Shown here: piece by piece, positions 1 to 9,039 of the stretch
Numbering within the stretch: position 1 is the stretch's first letter
Layout of the letters: each line of letters opens with the position of its first letter
Virus record (IMG/VR): IMGVR_UViG_3300017756_000024
Coordinates: 1 to 44,538 of that record
Strand: one strand, 5' to 3'
DNA length: 44,538 nucleotides
DNA from: a virus
Made by a program: the position numbers and the translations under genes
The notes under the pieces: model-generated
The model's input: only the letters and a program-made list of their open reading frames with translations
What the model was told of the DNA's origin: nothing
Databases searched by the model: none

Positions 1-704
1 TGATCTAAAACAAAGTTGGTTACCGCTTGTGCTCTTTCAAATTGATTTAAGTCTTCTTTTGATTTTCCTAATTGTGCTGCATATTGTTTTAAAGCAGGAT
101 CAAGTCTTAAAATAATACCTAATTCATCAAGTAATTCTGGTTCTGCTTTTGTAACACCTCGAACAAGACGATTAAATGAATCAGTCAAGTCTCGCCCTAA
201 AGCAACAGAAGTGTTTAATGCTGCAGCTGATAATCTCTCTAACTGCTCACCTGATAGACCTGCGGCACTACCTATAGCTGCTGCTTGTGATGCTTCTGAA
301 AAACTTATTTGTGCTTTTGTTGCGTCTCGAATATCAGTAGCAAGTACACTATACATATTACCTGTAAGAGTACCATAAGCTAACTGCCCATCTAATAAAT
401 TTTTGAAATTAGCAGATTCTGACATAAATCTGTAAGCCGCAGACACAGCAAAGACCTGTGCTGCTAATGTTGCATAAATAGGTACAAGACCACCTGAAAT
501 GGTTTGTGCTTGTTTAGAAAAAGCTTTTGATGAGTTTGATGTTTGACCTGATAAAGATTTAAGTCGTCTATCGGATTCTGCCGTGCTTTTAGCAACAGAA
601 CCCATATCCTTAGCAGTACGTCTTGCATTTCTACCAAGTCTCTTTAACGAGCCCTTATCGGTTACGGTAACCTCAACTGAACCACCTTTTATCTTTTTTG
701 CCAT
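1..704 (-). CDS. Tape measure protein, N-terminal part (runs off window)
   Basis: The first 234 codons are present; the rest lies beyond the left edge. The protein is rich in Ala, Ser, Gln and Lys, starts MAKKIKGGSVEV, and has a hydrophobic stretch near residue 75 (GGLVPIYATLAAQVFAVSAA) followed by helical Ala/Ser-rich sequence (SQAAAIGSAAGLSGEQL), as in siphovirus tape measure proteins that set tail length and line the tail tube. The ATG overlaps the stop of the chaperone extension gene (TAATG), the usual place for a tape measure gene directly after the G/GT pair. The call rests on both composition and position. Confidence 0.8.
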   Translation of the reverse strand, partial: MAKKIKGGSVEVTVTDKGSLKRLGRNARRTAKDMGSVAKSTAESDRRLKSLSGQTSNSSKAFSKQAQTISGGLVPIYATLAAQVFAVSAAYRFMSESANFKNLLDGQLAYGTLTGNMYSVLATDIRDATKAQISFSEASQAAAIGSAAGLSGEQLERLSAAALNTSVALGRDLTDSFNRLVRGVTKAEPELLDELGIILRLDPALKQYAAQLGKSKEDLNQFERAQAVTNFVLD

Positions 705-1132
705 TACTTTCTTTTTATATTAGACGAGGATATTCCACCTGTATTCGTCGTGCTTGCACGTTCTTGTGCTTTTCTCTTATTACTCATTTCATCGTTTAAG
801 ACTTTTGAGTTTTCACTTTCTATTGCTTTAACAAAATATGTTGTCTCTTTTTTATCTACTATCTCATATATATCTAGTAGTGTTCCATAAGCTGACCAAT
901 CTTTTCCCATATAACTTCCACTCATACCGTCCCATCTATCTGGAAGTAGGTTATGAATTAGAAAAGCCATTTGAACTTCAAATGGAAAATCAACCATTTC
1001 AGGAGGCATTTTCTCTGGATCAGGTTCCTCTCCTGTTTGTTCACATATTTTTAAATAAGTTTCTACACCTATTTTAGCATATGTAAATTTTCTTTTAATA
1101 AGAGCAAGTATTTCTTCTACTTGCTCTTCGTA
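704..1132 (-). CDS. Tail assembly chaperone extension (T part of a G-T -1 frameshift product)
   Basis: This reading frame is open from position 1132 to a stop at 704 (142 codons after the shift) but has no convincing start of its own; the first ATG is at 1009. It lies in the -1 frame relative to the upstream chaperone gene and joins it exactly at an A AAT TTT slippery heptamer. The predicted fusion is about 281 aa (139 residues of the upstream frame, then YEEQVEEILALIKRKF and onward). In lambda-like phages the G and GT proteins chaperone the tape measure protein during tail assembly and are absent from the finished virion. The C-terminal end is polar and Ser/Thr-rich. Confidence 0.8.
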   Translation of the reverse strand, partial: YEEQVEEILALIKRKFTYAKIGVETYLKICEQTGEEPDPEKMPPEMVDFPFEVQMAFLIHNLLPDRWDGMSGSYMGKDWSAYGTLLDIYEIVDKKETTYFVKAIESENSKVLNDEMSNKRKAQERASTTNTGGISSSNIKRK

Positions 1133-1548
1133 AAATTTTCTAGTTCTCCAACTGTTTCAGTGACCCACTGATCAAAGTCTACTGAGTTTTGCATAAGAAC
1201 TTCAACGTTTTCTTGACTAAAAGGTAATTCTCCAGGCTTATTAGCAACATCATCTGCTGTTAATAGTAATTGTGCTACATAGTTATATGTAAAACCACTC
1301 CAACCTTTTATAACAGATGCTGTATACTCTGCTAAAAACTTTTCATCATCAAGTTGTTCTTCAAACCCTCGGGTTTTCTTGTTAAACTTTTGAGAGACAC
1401 ATTTTGCTCTCAGTTTTACTAATTCTTCTCTGGCAAGATAACAAAGTTTTACTTTGAATCCGTCCATTCCTGGATAGTCAAATTCTACTGTCTTACTTGG
1501 TGTAAGTAGTGATTTTAAACTAACCGGTGTTTTATTTTCTTCTGTCAT
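1117..1548 (-). CDS. Tail assembly chaperone (G-type, zero-frame product)
   Basis: This 143-aa acidic protein lies directly after the major tail protein gene. It begins MTEENKTPVSLKSLL and contains a conserved-looking centre (LCYLAREELVKLRAKC) followed by a helical region and FTYNYVAQLLL. Size, order and the slippery site near its 3' end match the short tail assembly chaperone of siphoviruses, which binds the tape measure protein. The start is preceded by an AGGAG ribosome site. A small fraction of ribosomes should shift at 1132-1138 to make the longer GT form. Confidence 0.75.
   Translation of the reverse strand: MTEENKTPVSLKSLLTPSKTVEFDYPGMDGFKVKLCYLAREELVKLRAKCVSQKFNKKTRGFEEQLDDEKFLAEYTASVIKGWSGFTYNYVAQLLLTADDVANKPGELPFSQENVEVLMQNSVDFDQWVTETVGELENFTKSK
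1132..1138 (-). promoter_or_regulatory. Programmed -1 ribosomal frameshift site
   Basis: On the minus strand the upstream frame reads GAA AAT TTT ACG. The heptamer A AAT TTT fits the X XXY YYZ rule with X=A and Y=T. Re-pairing as AAA TTT puts the ribosome on TAC GAA in the frame that stays open to the tape measure start. The zero frame ends five codons after the site (ACG AAG AGC AAG TAG). Position between major tail protein and tape measure gene is exactly where such sites occur in siphoviruses. Confidence 0.8.
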
Positions 1549-1594
1549 TTCTTCTCCTGTAAAGTGGAGGGCCGAAGCCCTCCAATTAAATTAT

Positions 1595-2776
1595 TTATGC
1601 TAAGTCATTACCTGTATAAGTTATTGTTGCTTCATAGCTACCTGCTGTTGATCCTGGATCAATATTTGCTGGTAATGCATGAAAGTTCACATCAAGGGAT
1701 ATAATATCTTCTATTGAATGTGTTGGAACTTCTAAGTGACAATTTGGCATTTGAATTGCAACTTTTGGCGAGCTTCCTCCACCAATGTTAAATGTTAAAT
1801 CAAAGTCATTTGTAATTACTGAAGTTGATTCAATAATATCTTCAAATAATTCTGCAGACATTGATGTATCATTATTTAGATAACAAGTAAAGTTTCCACT
1901 TACACTTCTAGTTCCTGTAACGTTCCCTAAAGGTTGGTTAACTACACCAAGTGTTTCTGGTGTAAGGAAAGTAATATTATTTTCTAATGTTATATTCCCA
2001 CCTGTTAAAACTAAATCATAACTTGAATTAAAGTTACCACTAGCACCTGTTGCTGTTGTTAGTGATGTTAGTCTATTTCTTATGAAATTATTTGTAGTTG
2101 TAGTTCCTTCACTAATTAACTTAGTAGGTGTTGGTTTATCTGCACCACTTTCTGTGATGACTTTACCCATACCACTCCAGTTAATTGTTGCAATTCCATC
2201 AATATCAAAATCGATACTTGCTGAATTTACAACACACCCTTCTATTTTATAAGTAAGATTAGTACCAGCACTTGCGCTGCCCATCTCAAAATAAAGATCG
2301 AATGTACCTAAAGCTGCAACTTCTGTTTGTCTGAAATCAACTACCATGCTACTGTCACTATTTGTAATACCACCAGTTCCATTCCATGCTGAAGCTGTTG
2401 AACTTGCGCCTATTGTAAAACCTGTATGTCCTACAAAATATGCCCAAAGTGCTTCCTCAACAGCGTGTTGTGGGTTTCCAGAAATAGAAGCACTTGGCTC
2501 CCATATATTTCCAGAACCTGCTGGTACTGCTCCAAACGGTCTCATATAAGTTGAAAAACTCCATTCTGCTGGTGCATAAGAATCTGTAAACATCTGTCTA
2601 CTTCTTCTACTCTTGCCTGCAGCATCTGTCATTTCATTCAAAGTAATTTCACTTGTATTTGTAGCCTGAGAAAAACTAAAACCATCTAAAACAGGGATCT
2701 CCCACATAACTGCGGTTGATGCTTCATCTGTCATAAAAACTTTCGTATCCCGACTAAAATAAAATGTATCTGCCAT
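1595..2776 (-). CDS. Major tail (tube) protein
   Basis: The protein has 393 aa, is rich in Thr, Ser, Gly and Asn and appears almost entirely beta-stranded (for example SYDLVLTGGNITLENNITF). It starts MADTFYFSRDTKVFMTDE after a strong AAGGAG site. It sits between the tail terminator-like gene and the chaperone G/GT pair, the standard slot for the tail tube subunit, which polymerises around the tape measure protein. It is longer than lambda gpV, so extra surface domains are likely. The composition and location support the role; no specific family motif was recognised. Confidence 0.7.
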   Translation of the reverse strand: MADTFYFSRDTKVFMTDEASTAVMWEIPVLDGFSFSQATNTSEITLNEMTDAAGKSRRSRQMFTDSYAPAEWSFSTYMRPFGAVPAGSGNIWEPSASISGNPQHAVEEALWAYFVGHTGFTIGASSTASAWNGTGGITNSDSSMVVDFRQTEVAALGTFDLYFEMGSASAGTNLTYKIEGCVVNSASIDFDIDGIATINWSGMGKVITESGADKPTPTKLISEGTTTTNNFIRNRLTSLTTATGASGNFNSSYDLVLTGGNITLENNITFLTPETLGVVNQPLGNVTGTRSVSGNFTCYLNNDTSMSAELFEDIIESTSVITNDFDLTFNIGGGSSPKVAIQMPNCHLEVPTHSIEDIISLDVNFHALPANIDPGSTAGSYEATITYTGNDLA

Positions 2777-2786
2777 TTTTTTCTCC

Positions 2787-3245
2787 TTAGTACCTTATCT
2801 CTGCGACGATCTCACCGATGCCGAGAGGTTCTAGTACTCCTTCATCTGTATCTATACTCAGAATGGTTGTCTGAGCAGTAGATTGCGTATTTCCGCTTCC
2901 GTCTGTATATGATATCGGATCATTATCCTCCAATACAGACTCCACGTCTTCTAGTAATTTCTCTAAACTGAGAATTACGTCATCTTCGTCTTGCACGTAA
3001 CATCTTATTGTTAATTGCAAAAAACGAAATCTATGATTTCCACTTGCGTATTCACGAGTTTCATTACCTGCTCCTATGTGAATAGTGGGAAAATCTATTA
3101 CCTCGTCCCAAAATTTTAGTCGAGAAGCTACTTCTGCGACATTTGTTCGAAACGAACCTGATCCATTAATTGTTTCTAGTAAAGTTTTTAAGGCACCTAC
3201 TATTGCTCTTCTTCTTGTTGAGTATGTTCTTCCTTGTGCGCTCAT
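2787..3245 (-). CDS. Tail terminator / tail completion-like protein
   Basis: This 152-aa protein starts MSAQGRTYSTRRRAIVGAL and contains DFPTIHIGAGNETREY, LTIRCYVQDEDD and a C-terminal EPLGIGEIVAEIRY. This alpha/beta pattern resembles lambda gpU-like tail terminators and other minor tail proteins that cap the tube and bind the head connector. It begins at the stop of the upstream gene (position 3245) and precedes the tail tube gene, as expected for that role. The fold assignment is inference from pattern and order. Confidence 0.55.
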   Translation of the reverse strand: MSAQGRTYSTRRRAIVGALKTLLETINGSGSFRTNVAEVASRLKFWDEVIDFPTIHIGAGNETREYASGNHRFRFLQLTIRCYVQDEDDVILSLEKLLEDVESVLEDNDPISYTDGSGNTQSTAQTTILSIDTDEGVLEPLGIGEIVAEIRY

Positions 3246-4882
3246 TAGTGTCGTCTAAACCTCAAAAATCTATTCTGTTTGTTTGCTATCATTATCTGTC
3301 TTATACTTGTTTTAATGAGTTCACGAGGGTCTCTCAATGTACTACCTTGTTCAAATCCTGGTTCAAATGTTTGATAAGGATATTTCTCATAAGTATAGTT
3401 TACATTTAAGCCACCTGCATTTGACTTACTATCTGTAAGACTTGTTACTTCTACTCCTGTATTAAAAGGTCCTGCAAACGGTCTGCTTGGATTTCCTTTT
3501 CCTCTATATTGTAATCGAGGCGGAGTCATATTTCTTTTTAAAAATCTTGGTAGTTGAGCATTTACTATCTGCATTAAAGCTGCTAAAGAAGTAGTACTAT
3601 TAGTTGTGTTTCTATTATATCTTTTATTCTTTCTACTTACAGATTTTGTAGTTGCTTTCTTTATTATACTACTTTGTACTGTTTTTGCAAAAGACTCTTT
3701 AAATTGTGCTGTTGTTTGTTTTTTCCCTCTTTTCTTATTCATTAAAGCTCTATTTGCTTTAAATCTCATATCAGGAGTTCCCTTTTGTGTTAAAGGTCCA
3801 AATATTCCCTTTATTATAGCTTGTGCTCCCCTTTCAGTATTTAAATCTTTCATAGATTTAGAAGTTTGAGCAGCAGAATCTGATAAATATTCTAATAATT
3901 CCCTTTCCAAAGCACTATATATTTTCTCTAATCCAGGCTTATCTCCATATTGCTGTAGTTTTTGCATTTTTGCATCACCTATTGTTATAGCTACATCAAC
4001 TTTTTTATTATTTTTAACAATATCACTTACAGTAGTGCTATTTATATCAAAAAAGATATCAAAGCTATCAAGTACAAAATCAAATCCTAAATTAAAACTA
4101 GATTCTCCTAAAGTTTGTCCTGCCATCTTCTCTATAGAATTTAAATCTATCTTTTTTAGTTCTTCTATTGCATCTACTGTTCTTGCTGTAGTTCCTTCCG
4201 GATTTTCTTCTCCAATAACAGAATCGAAAGTATAGCCTGCTTTTGTAGTATCTCCTCCATGAAGCTTTCTAGCATTTGGAGTTGTTCCAGGTTTTAATTT
4301 AGAAGCTCCTATTGATGAGCCGTCTGGTAATGTTACGGAATTTCCTCTTCCTCTTTTAGTACTTTTTAAATCTAGTACTTGTATTAAAGATTTTTGTATT
4401 AAATTACTTAGTAAATCATTATTTGGCCCTTTCTTAGATACTACATTATCATATATATTAGGCAAAGGTTGTCTTTTTTGTTGTCTTGTCATTTTTGCCA
4501 TAGCTCTCGATTCTGGAGTAGGAAAAAATATTTTTATATTATCTCCTTTAGCAAAACCTTTAGCAAAATAAAAACGTTTACCTTTTCCTTCACTACCCTG
4601 TTTAAAACCATAACTTGAATATGCTTTTACAATATTTCCTGTTGTCATATAACTGCTATATACATTACCTATTATATTATCTGCATTTTTAGGAAGTGTT
4701 GCTCCTGAAAATCTTGCGTCACTATTTATAATTTTTATTATGGCATTTTTTATTAATAAAACCATATGTGCTTTTCTATAAATCACATAATGTCTATGAG
4801 ATTGATTTTGTGATTCATATAAATCTTTTATTGGTTTTTTTAATCTTGTTTGTAAGATTTTTATAATATTTTTTGCTGCCAT
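3245..4882 (-). CDS. Large structural or head-tail joining protein, function unknown
   Basis: The protein has 545 aa, is strongly basic (many Lys/Arg/Asn), and I do not recognise its family. The N-terminus is MAAKNIIKILQTRLKKPI; the C-terminus has a Tyr/Pro-rich motif (YTYEKYPYQTFEPGFEQG) followed by a helical RDPRELIKTSIRQIM segment that resembles the ends of neck or tail-completion proteins. Stop-start overlaps link it to the connector gene upstream and the terminator-like gene downstream. It is much larger than the usual head-closure protein found in this slot, so it may fuse joining and virion-decoration roles. Confidence 0.5.
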   Translation of the reverse strand: MAAKNIIKILQTRLKKPIKDLYESQNQSHRHYVIYRKAHMVLLIKNAIIKIINSDARFSGATLPKNADNIIGNVYSSYMTTGNIVKAYSSYGFKQGSEGKGKRFYFAKGFAKGDNIKIFFPTPESRAMAKMTRQQKRQPLPNIYDNVVSKKGPNNDLLSNLIQKSLIQVLDLKSTKRGRGNSVTLPDGSSIGASKLKPGTTPNARKLHGGDTTKAGYTFDSVIGEENPEGTTARTVDAIEELKKIDLNSIEKMAGQTLGESSFNLGFDFVLDSFDIFFDINSTTVSDIVKNNKKVDVAITIGDAKMQKLQQYGDKPGLEKIYSALERELLEYLSDSAAQTSKSMKDLNTERGAQAIIKGIFGPLTQKGTPDMRFKANRALMNKKRGKKQTTAQFKESFAKTVQSSIIKKATTKSVSRKNKRYNRNTTNSTTSLAALMQIVNAQLPRFLKRNMTPPRLQYRGKGNPSRPFAGPFNTGVEVTSLTDSKSNAGGLNVNYTYEKYPYQTFEPGFEQGSTLRDPRELIKTSIRQIMIANKQNRFLRFRRH

Positions 4883-5508
4883 TAGATGACTACTCGATAA
4901 AGATCAAGTACTCGTTTGATATGGTCAGGAAAATCAGTACTTGTTCTTAAGCCTGCAGTGCCTTGGTTTTGTATACTTGCTCCACCAAGAGTTCTTCGCT
5001 GCTTGTGCTCATCTTTCAAATAATAAGTAATTAAATCAAAAACTGCTAATTCCAGGTCTTTGGGTGCTGTTGAATATCCTGCCGTATATATAACTTGCAC
5101 TGAGCCAAATCCTGATTTAAAAGCTTTTCTATTACCGCTAGAATCCAATCTAAAAATTGAATCACTTGCTGTGTCTATATAATAATCCGTATTGTTAGTA
5201 AGTGTTACATAGTCTGTACTCGGGTTATCACGTTCTTTAACTGATGTTACCGAATTTAGTGGTGTTTCACTCATTACTACTATTGATGTTATATTATCAC
5301 TAATATTAAAAGTTTCTGTCTTTGCTGATGAAAAGAAGTCTATAAATGATGTACCGCAATATTTTTTCACCAAGTCTGAAACTTGGGGTACTAAAACTGT
5401 AAGTCGTGCATCATTCTGGGTTCCTGCTATTCCCTCTGCTGTCTTGTATTCTGATACTGTTACTAAATCTGCCATAATTGAATAAGTGAGGGGATAGGCT
5501 CCCCTCAA
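4882..5508 (-). CDS. Head-tail connector protein (gp6-like)
   Basis: This 208-aa protein directly follows the capsid gene. The region LVTVSEYKTAEGIAGTQNDA, then LVPQVSDLVKKYCG, and the later AVFDLITYYLKDEHKQRRTLGG match the helical-bundle connector (HK97 gp6 / Gp_dom Phage_connect type) that binds under the portal. A beta-rich insert between residues 65 and 145 is longer than in the smallest members. Translation may begin at Met1 or at the internal MADLVTVSEYK (residue 12), which is the usual family start. Confidence 0.7.
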   Translation of the reverse strand: MRGAYPLTYSIMADLVTVSEYKTAEGIAGTQNDARLTVLVPQVSDLVKKYCGTSFIDFFSSAKTETFNISDNITSIVVMSETPLNSVTSVKERDNPSTDYVTLTNNTDYYIDTASDSIFRLDSSGNRKAFKSGFGSVQVIYTAGYSTAPKDLELAVFDLITYYLKDEHKQRRTLGGASIQNQGTAGLRTSTDFPDHIKRVLDLYRVVI

Positions 5509-5523
5509 GCCTTTCTATGCTAA

Positions 5524-7581
5524 TTAACTAGCGTCGTATTTAAAGCCCCATTTTGATGTTGCTCCTGAAATGACATCAGTAAATCCAAGTCTTTGTGAAG
5601 CCACAAGTACTCTTCTTTGATTCTCGACATCGTAATCAGATTCGATTGTAACACCTCTTAATCTCGGCATTACATAGTTTCTGGTATAAACAGCTACAGC
5701 TGCGTATTGAGAGTGTGCTTTTGCTACAAACTCATCACAGAGAATAACTCTTGATCCAAATACTTGACCAATTTCACCAGATAGCTTTGTTGAAAGATCG
5801 CCAACTAGATTGACATCTTGGAACTCAGCATCTTCTAATAGATTATAATATGCATCTTGTGATACTATATAAACTACGTCTGATGGATTGACACCATATT
5901 TACCCATATTCTTTCTCATACCTAATAGGTCTGAAGCTAAAACTGCATCAGTTGCTCCGAACGCTGCTGGTGAACCTGCACCTACGTCATCTGTGTGATG
6001 ACTGTCAGCTTCTGCCATTTTCAATAGACCATCAAATATACCTGAAGTATATTGGCCTCCTGAATCGTTACCTAATAAGATAGCATTTTCAATACCCCTT
6101 GCGTGAGATCTAACCATAGATTCTCTGATTAAAGGTAATATTGGAATAATTGCATCTTCTTCAGTTTCATTTCCTAAGAAAGTTTTTGAAATCAACTTGT
6201 TTGTTGATAAAGTTCTTTCTTGCATTTGAATACCTGTAAAAGGTGCTGCACTGTTATCAGCTCTTTCTTCTAAGTTACCAAACGGTGCTGTACCACTACC
6301 TGTTACGGCTGTTGTAAATTCAGCATAACCTGCATCTGGTAAGATAGGTAAAATTTGATTTGCAGAACTCATTTGTATTTCTCTAAATAGAGGTGCTAAT
6401 ACTAATTCATTCTGAATATCTCTTTCGATGTTTGCTGAAACAACTTGCTCAAAGTCTGCTGAAGAAACTTCAACTGTTGAATGTTGATTAACTTTCTCCA
6501 TTACACTTTTTGCATGGTTATTGTTCCAACCTTTACCAGTCGCTAGACCAGCAAATTTTGCATCTAATATTTCATTTTCAAAAGATTTTTTCCAATCTGC
6601 ATCATTTCCTCTATTTGAGAAAACTCTCTTAGATTCTCTGATGTGTTGAATTTCTTCTGATTTTTCTTTGAGTTCTTTTTGAAGTTCACCAACGATTGAA
6701 CCTAATTCTTCGTTCTTCTCGTTAAATCTTTTCTCAACGTCACTCATTAGTTGTTCTGCACCTGATAGTGCTGATATAACAACTTTCTTTTCTATTTCCT
6801 GTTGTGCTTCAACTTCCGCTGTTTTCTCAGCTTCTACTTGAGCAGCCTTTACAGCAGCTTCCTTAGCTGCTTTCTCTTCAGCTGCTTTAGTTTCAGCTTG
6901 TTGCATTGCTAATTTAGTAGCTGCTTTTTCAGCTACTTCTTTAGCAAAAGCGTCAAGGTTAAAGCCCTCAGGAGCTTTCATTTCTTCGCTCATGCGATTC
7001 TCCTTAATGTTGGCTTGCGCCACTTTAGACTGCCCAACTTCTTCAGTTTTAACTGAGTCTGCTGAGTTAGTCTCTATAAAAGATTTCTTAAACTCTTCAT
7101 AGTCTGCCATATTATCAAAACTTTTTGCAAGAGAGAACATAGCTCCCTGATTGCAAGGTACTGATACTACAGAAACTTCGAAAAGTTCAGCATCTTTGAT
7201 TCTTAATCCACCAGTGTCAGGAATATGATCTGCATCTTTCACACGGAAACCTACAGAAAATGCTCCAAGAACACCGTCTTTAATTAAATCAGTAATTTGT
7301 CCAGCTGCTTTTGATATTTTAGCAGTGAACTCTAAACCGTTATCTACAGTTCTAACAGCCTTCGCTCTTCCGATAGGTTGATCATGATTGTGATTGTATA
7401 GAACAATAGGATTTTGTAAATAATTATCTACTCCACCTTTTGTCCATGCTTCAACCTCAATAACATCACCTGCTCTATCTTGTGTGTTAGTGCTTGCTAG
7501 TCCTTTAATTTCAATACTCCCATCAGGTTGTTCACCTAATGATTTAAAAGTATTTGTCCAGTGAAAAATCTTATTAGACAT
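5524..7581 (-). CDS. Fused prohead protease-scaffold-major capsid protein (HK97 fold)
   Basis: One 685-aa polyprotein. Residues 1-155 are an HK97-type (U35) prohead protease with the putative catalytic set His64 or His66 (YNHNHDQPIG), Ser109 (LGAFSVGFRV) and Glu135 (AELFEVSVVSVP). Residues about 195-320 are Ala/Glu/Lys-rich coiled coil, equivalent to the delta scaffold domain. Residues about 325-685 are the HK97-fold capsid subunit, with VYIVSQDAYYNLL and the C-terminal LVASQRLGFTDV segment. Protease and capsid are usually separate genes; fusions of this kind are known in some phages. An internal cut near the end of the coiled coil is expected during maturation. Confidence 0.9.
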   Translation of the reverse strand: MSNKIFHWTNTFKSLGEQPDGSIEIKGLASTNTQDRAGDVIEVEAWTKGGVDNYLQNPIVLYNHNHDQPIGRAKAVRTVDNGLEFTAKISKAAGQITDLIKDGVLGAFSVGFRVKDADHIPDTGGLRIKDAELFEVSVVSVPCNQGAMFSLAKSFDNMADYEEFKKSFIETNSADSVKTEEVGQSKVAQANIKENRMSEEMKAPEGFNLDAFAKEVAEKAATKLAMQQAETKAAEEKAAKEAAVKAAQVEAEKTAEVEAQQEIEKKVVISALSGAEQLMSDVEKRFNEKNEELGSIVGELQKELKEKSEEIQHIRESKRVFSNRGNDADWKKSFENEILDAKFAGLATGKGWNNNHAKSVMEKVNQHSTVEVSSADFEQVVSANIERDIQNELVLAPLFREIQMSSANQILPILPDAGYAEFTTAVTGSGTAPFGNLEERADNSAAPFTGIQMQERTLSTNKLISKTFLGNETEEDAIIPILPLIRESMVRSHARGIENAILLGNDSGGQYTSGIFDGLLKMAEADSHHTDDVGAGSPAAFGATDAVLASDLLGMRKNMGKYGVNPSDVVYIVSQDAYYNLLEDAEFQDVNLVGDLSTKLSGEIGQVFGSRVILCDEFVAKAHSQYAAVAVYTRNYVMPRLRGVTIESDYDVENQRRVLVASQRLGFTDVISGATSKWGFKYDAS

Positions 7582-7831
7582 CTTTCTTCACCTTTTTAGT
7601 AGTTGATTTCTTTGGAGCAACCTTAGGGGTTACTTTTTTAACTACAACTCCAACATTTGGGTAATAGTTTTTTACCATAGTCATCATTCTACTCCAAGAG
7701 TTAAAAACTCTCTTTACTTGAACCGACCTCATTGGAGTATCCGATTCTAAATTATACTCATTTAGTTCAAGATATTTACCTTTTTTGGTAAAATACTCGC
7801 CTAATTGATTTATCATTTTCATTCTGTTCAT
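7574..7831 (-). CDS. Small basic protein between portal and capsid genes, unknown
   Basis: The 85-aa protein starts MNRMKMINQLGEYF and has a Lys-rich tail (KKSTTKKVKKDV). The middle (FNSWSRMMTMVKNYYPN) looks helical. It is translationally coupled to the portal gene upstream and overlaps the protease-capsid start by 8 nt. No family was recognised. The position suggests a head-assembly accessory, but that is only inference. Confidence 0.6.
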   Translation of the reverse strand: MNRMKMINQLGEYFTKKGKYLELNEYNLESDTPMRSVQVKRVFNSWSRMMTMVKNYYPNVGVVVKKVTPKVAPKKSTTKKVKKDV

Positions 7832-7833
7832 AT

Positions 7834-9039
7834 TTATTCTTCCTCATCTTCTGTTGGCCTACCACCCTCGATTGGGTTTGCGGCACTACCTGCGATATTT
7901 GCAGGAACTCTTGGTGTATCAAATCCTTCAACTTTTTCAAGATTTAACTTCTCCCTAGCTTCATTAGGTGTCATAATACCTGTATTAACCAAAGAAGCAT
8001 AGTATGCTGCTTGATCTCTCAGTTCTGGTTGTAGTGACGGAACATTTGTTACATCTTCTACTAATCTAAAACCGAAAAATCTTTCAAATCCTTTCATTAT
8101 TTTCTTAACTATAGGTAGTATAGTTTCTAAATAATACATTCTCTGATTTGGTCTTATATTTGCATTATTACCACTATCCATAAGAATAGGTGGAACTCCT
8201 AACGCCTCAAGAATGATTCTCTCATTAGACTTAATTGCCTCTTGAAAATCTAATTCTTTAAAATTAACTTCTGTTAAGTTTTCAACTTCTAATCCACCAT
8301 CTAAAAATAAAGGTCTGCGACCTCCAGTATTTGGATTGTATCTAGCGACCCAAGCCTGTAACATTCTTTCTTTTATTTTCTCAGAAAGAGTATTAGGACT
8401 TTTTAGTACTAAACCTGGAACTGCTCCATTCTTAAAAAAGTTATCTTGAAAGTTTCTCATATTACTAAGCAATTGCATAGTTCTATGAGCAGGTTTCAAT
8501 CTTGGAACTCCTCTATAAATAGAATGAAAACTATTTTCTTTGATATGGATTATTTCATTTACTGAATAATCAATACTGTTATCAAATATATACTTACTTA
8601 TATAAGTATCTTCATCAGTTTCAATTCTCATCTTATCTGCTGGTAGATGATACATATGTATGCCATCAAAGTAAACAAAAATATTACCATCAATAATTAA
8701 ATCGACTAGTATATTTCTTTTGAATGTGCTAATATCTTGAAACGGATTTGGTTCTTTATTGAGTAGAAGATCTACTCTTGTCTTTCTTACATTTTTGAAT
8801 ATAGGTGAAGTGCCTTGTAGTTGTTCTTGTACTAAAAATGGGATATCAGAGCAATCATCGACTATCATATTGACAGCTCTATTAACTACTTCTAACTGCT
8901 CGTAAGCATTTTTATAGCTCGTGATATTCTCACGACTATCTACTGTTAGTCCTTCATTTCTTGAAATTACGTATTGAGAAGGATTTAATTTTTCTTCTTT
9001 TTTAGTATTTCTACCTAATAGAAAATCATACCATGCCAT
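7834..9039 (-). CDS. Portal protein (HK97 family)
   Basis: The 401-aa protein starts MAWYDFLLGRNTKKEEK and shows the classic portal pattern: AYEQLEVVNRAVNMIVDD near the N-terminus, DLIIDGNIFVYFD, MYHLPADKMRIE, the stem-wing region (GVPRLKPAHRTMQLLSN) and LEALGVPPILMDSG. It ends with the MTPNEAREKLNLEKVEG clip-crown motif. The length is normal for HK97-like portals. It forms the dodecameric channel for DNA entry and TerL docking. It overlaps the HNH gene by 14 nt. Confidence 0.93.
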   Translation of the reverse strand: MAWYDFLLGRNTKKEEKLNPSQYVISRNEGLTVDSRENITSYKNAYEQLEVVNRAVNMIVDDCSDIPFLVQEQLQGTSPIFKNVRKTRVDLLLNKEPNPFQDISTFKRNILVDLIIDGNIFVYFDGIHMYHLPADKMRIETDEDTYISKYIFDNSIDYSVNEIIHIKENSFHSIYRGVPRLKPAHRTMQLLSNMRNFQDNFFKNGAVPGLVLKSPNTLSEKIKERMLQAWVARYNPNTGGRRPLFLDGGLEVENLTEVNFKELDFQEAIKSNERIILEALGVPPILMDSGNNANIRPNQRMYYLETILPIVKKIMKGFERFFGFRLVEDVTNVPSLQPELRDQAAYYASLVNTGIMTPNEAREKLNLEKVEGFDTPRVPANIAGSAANPIEGGRPTEDEEE

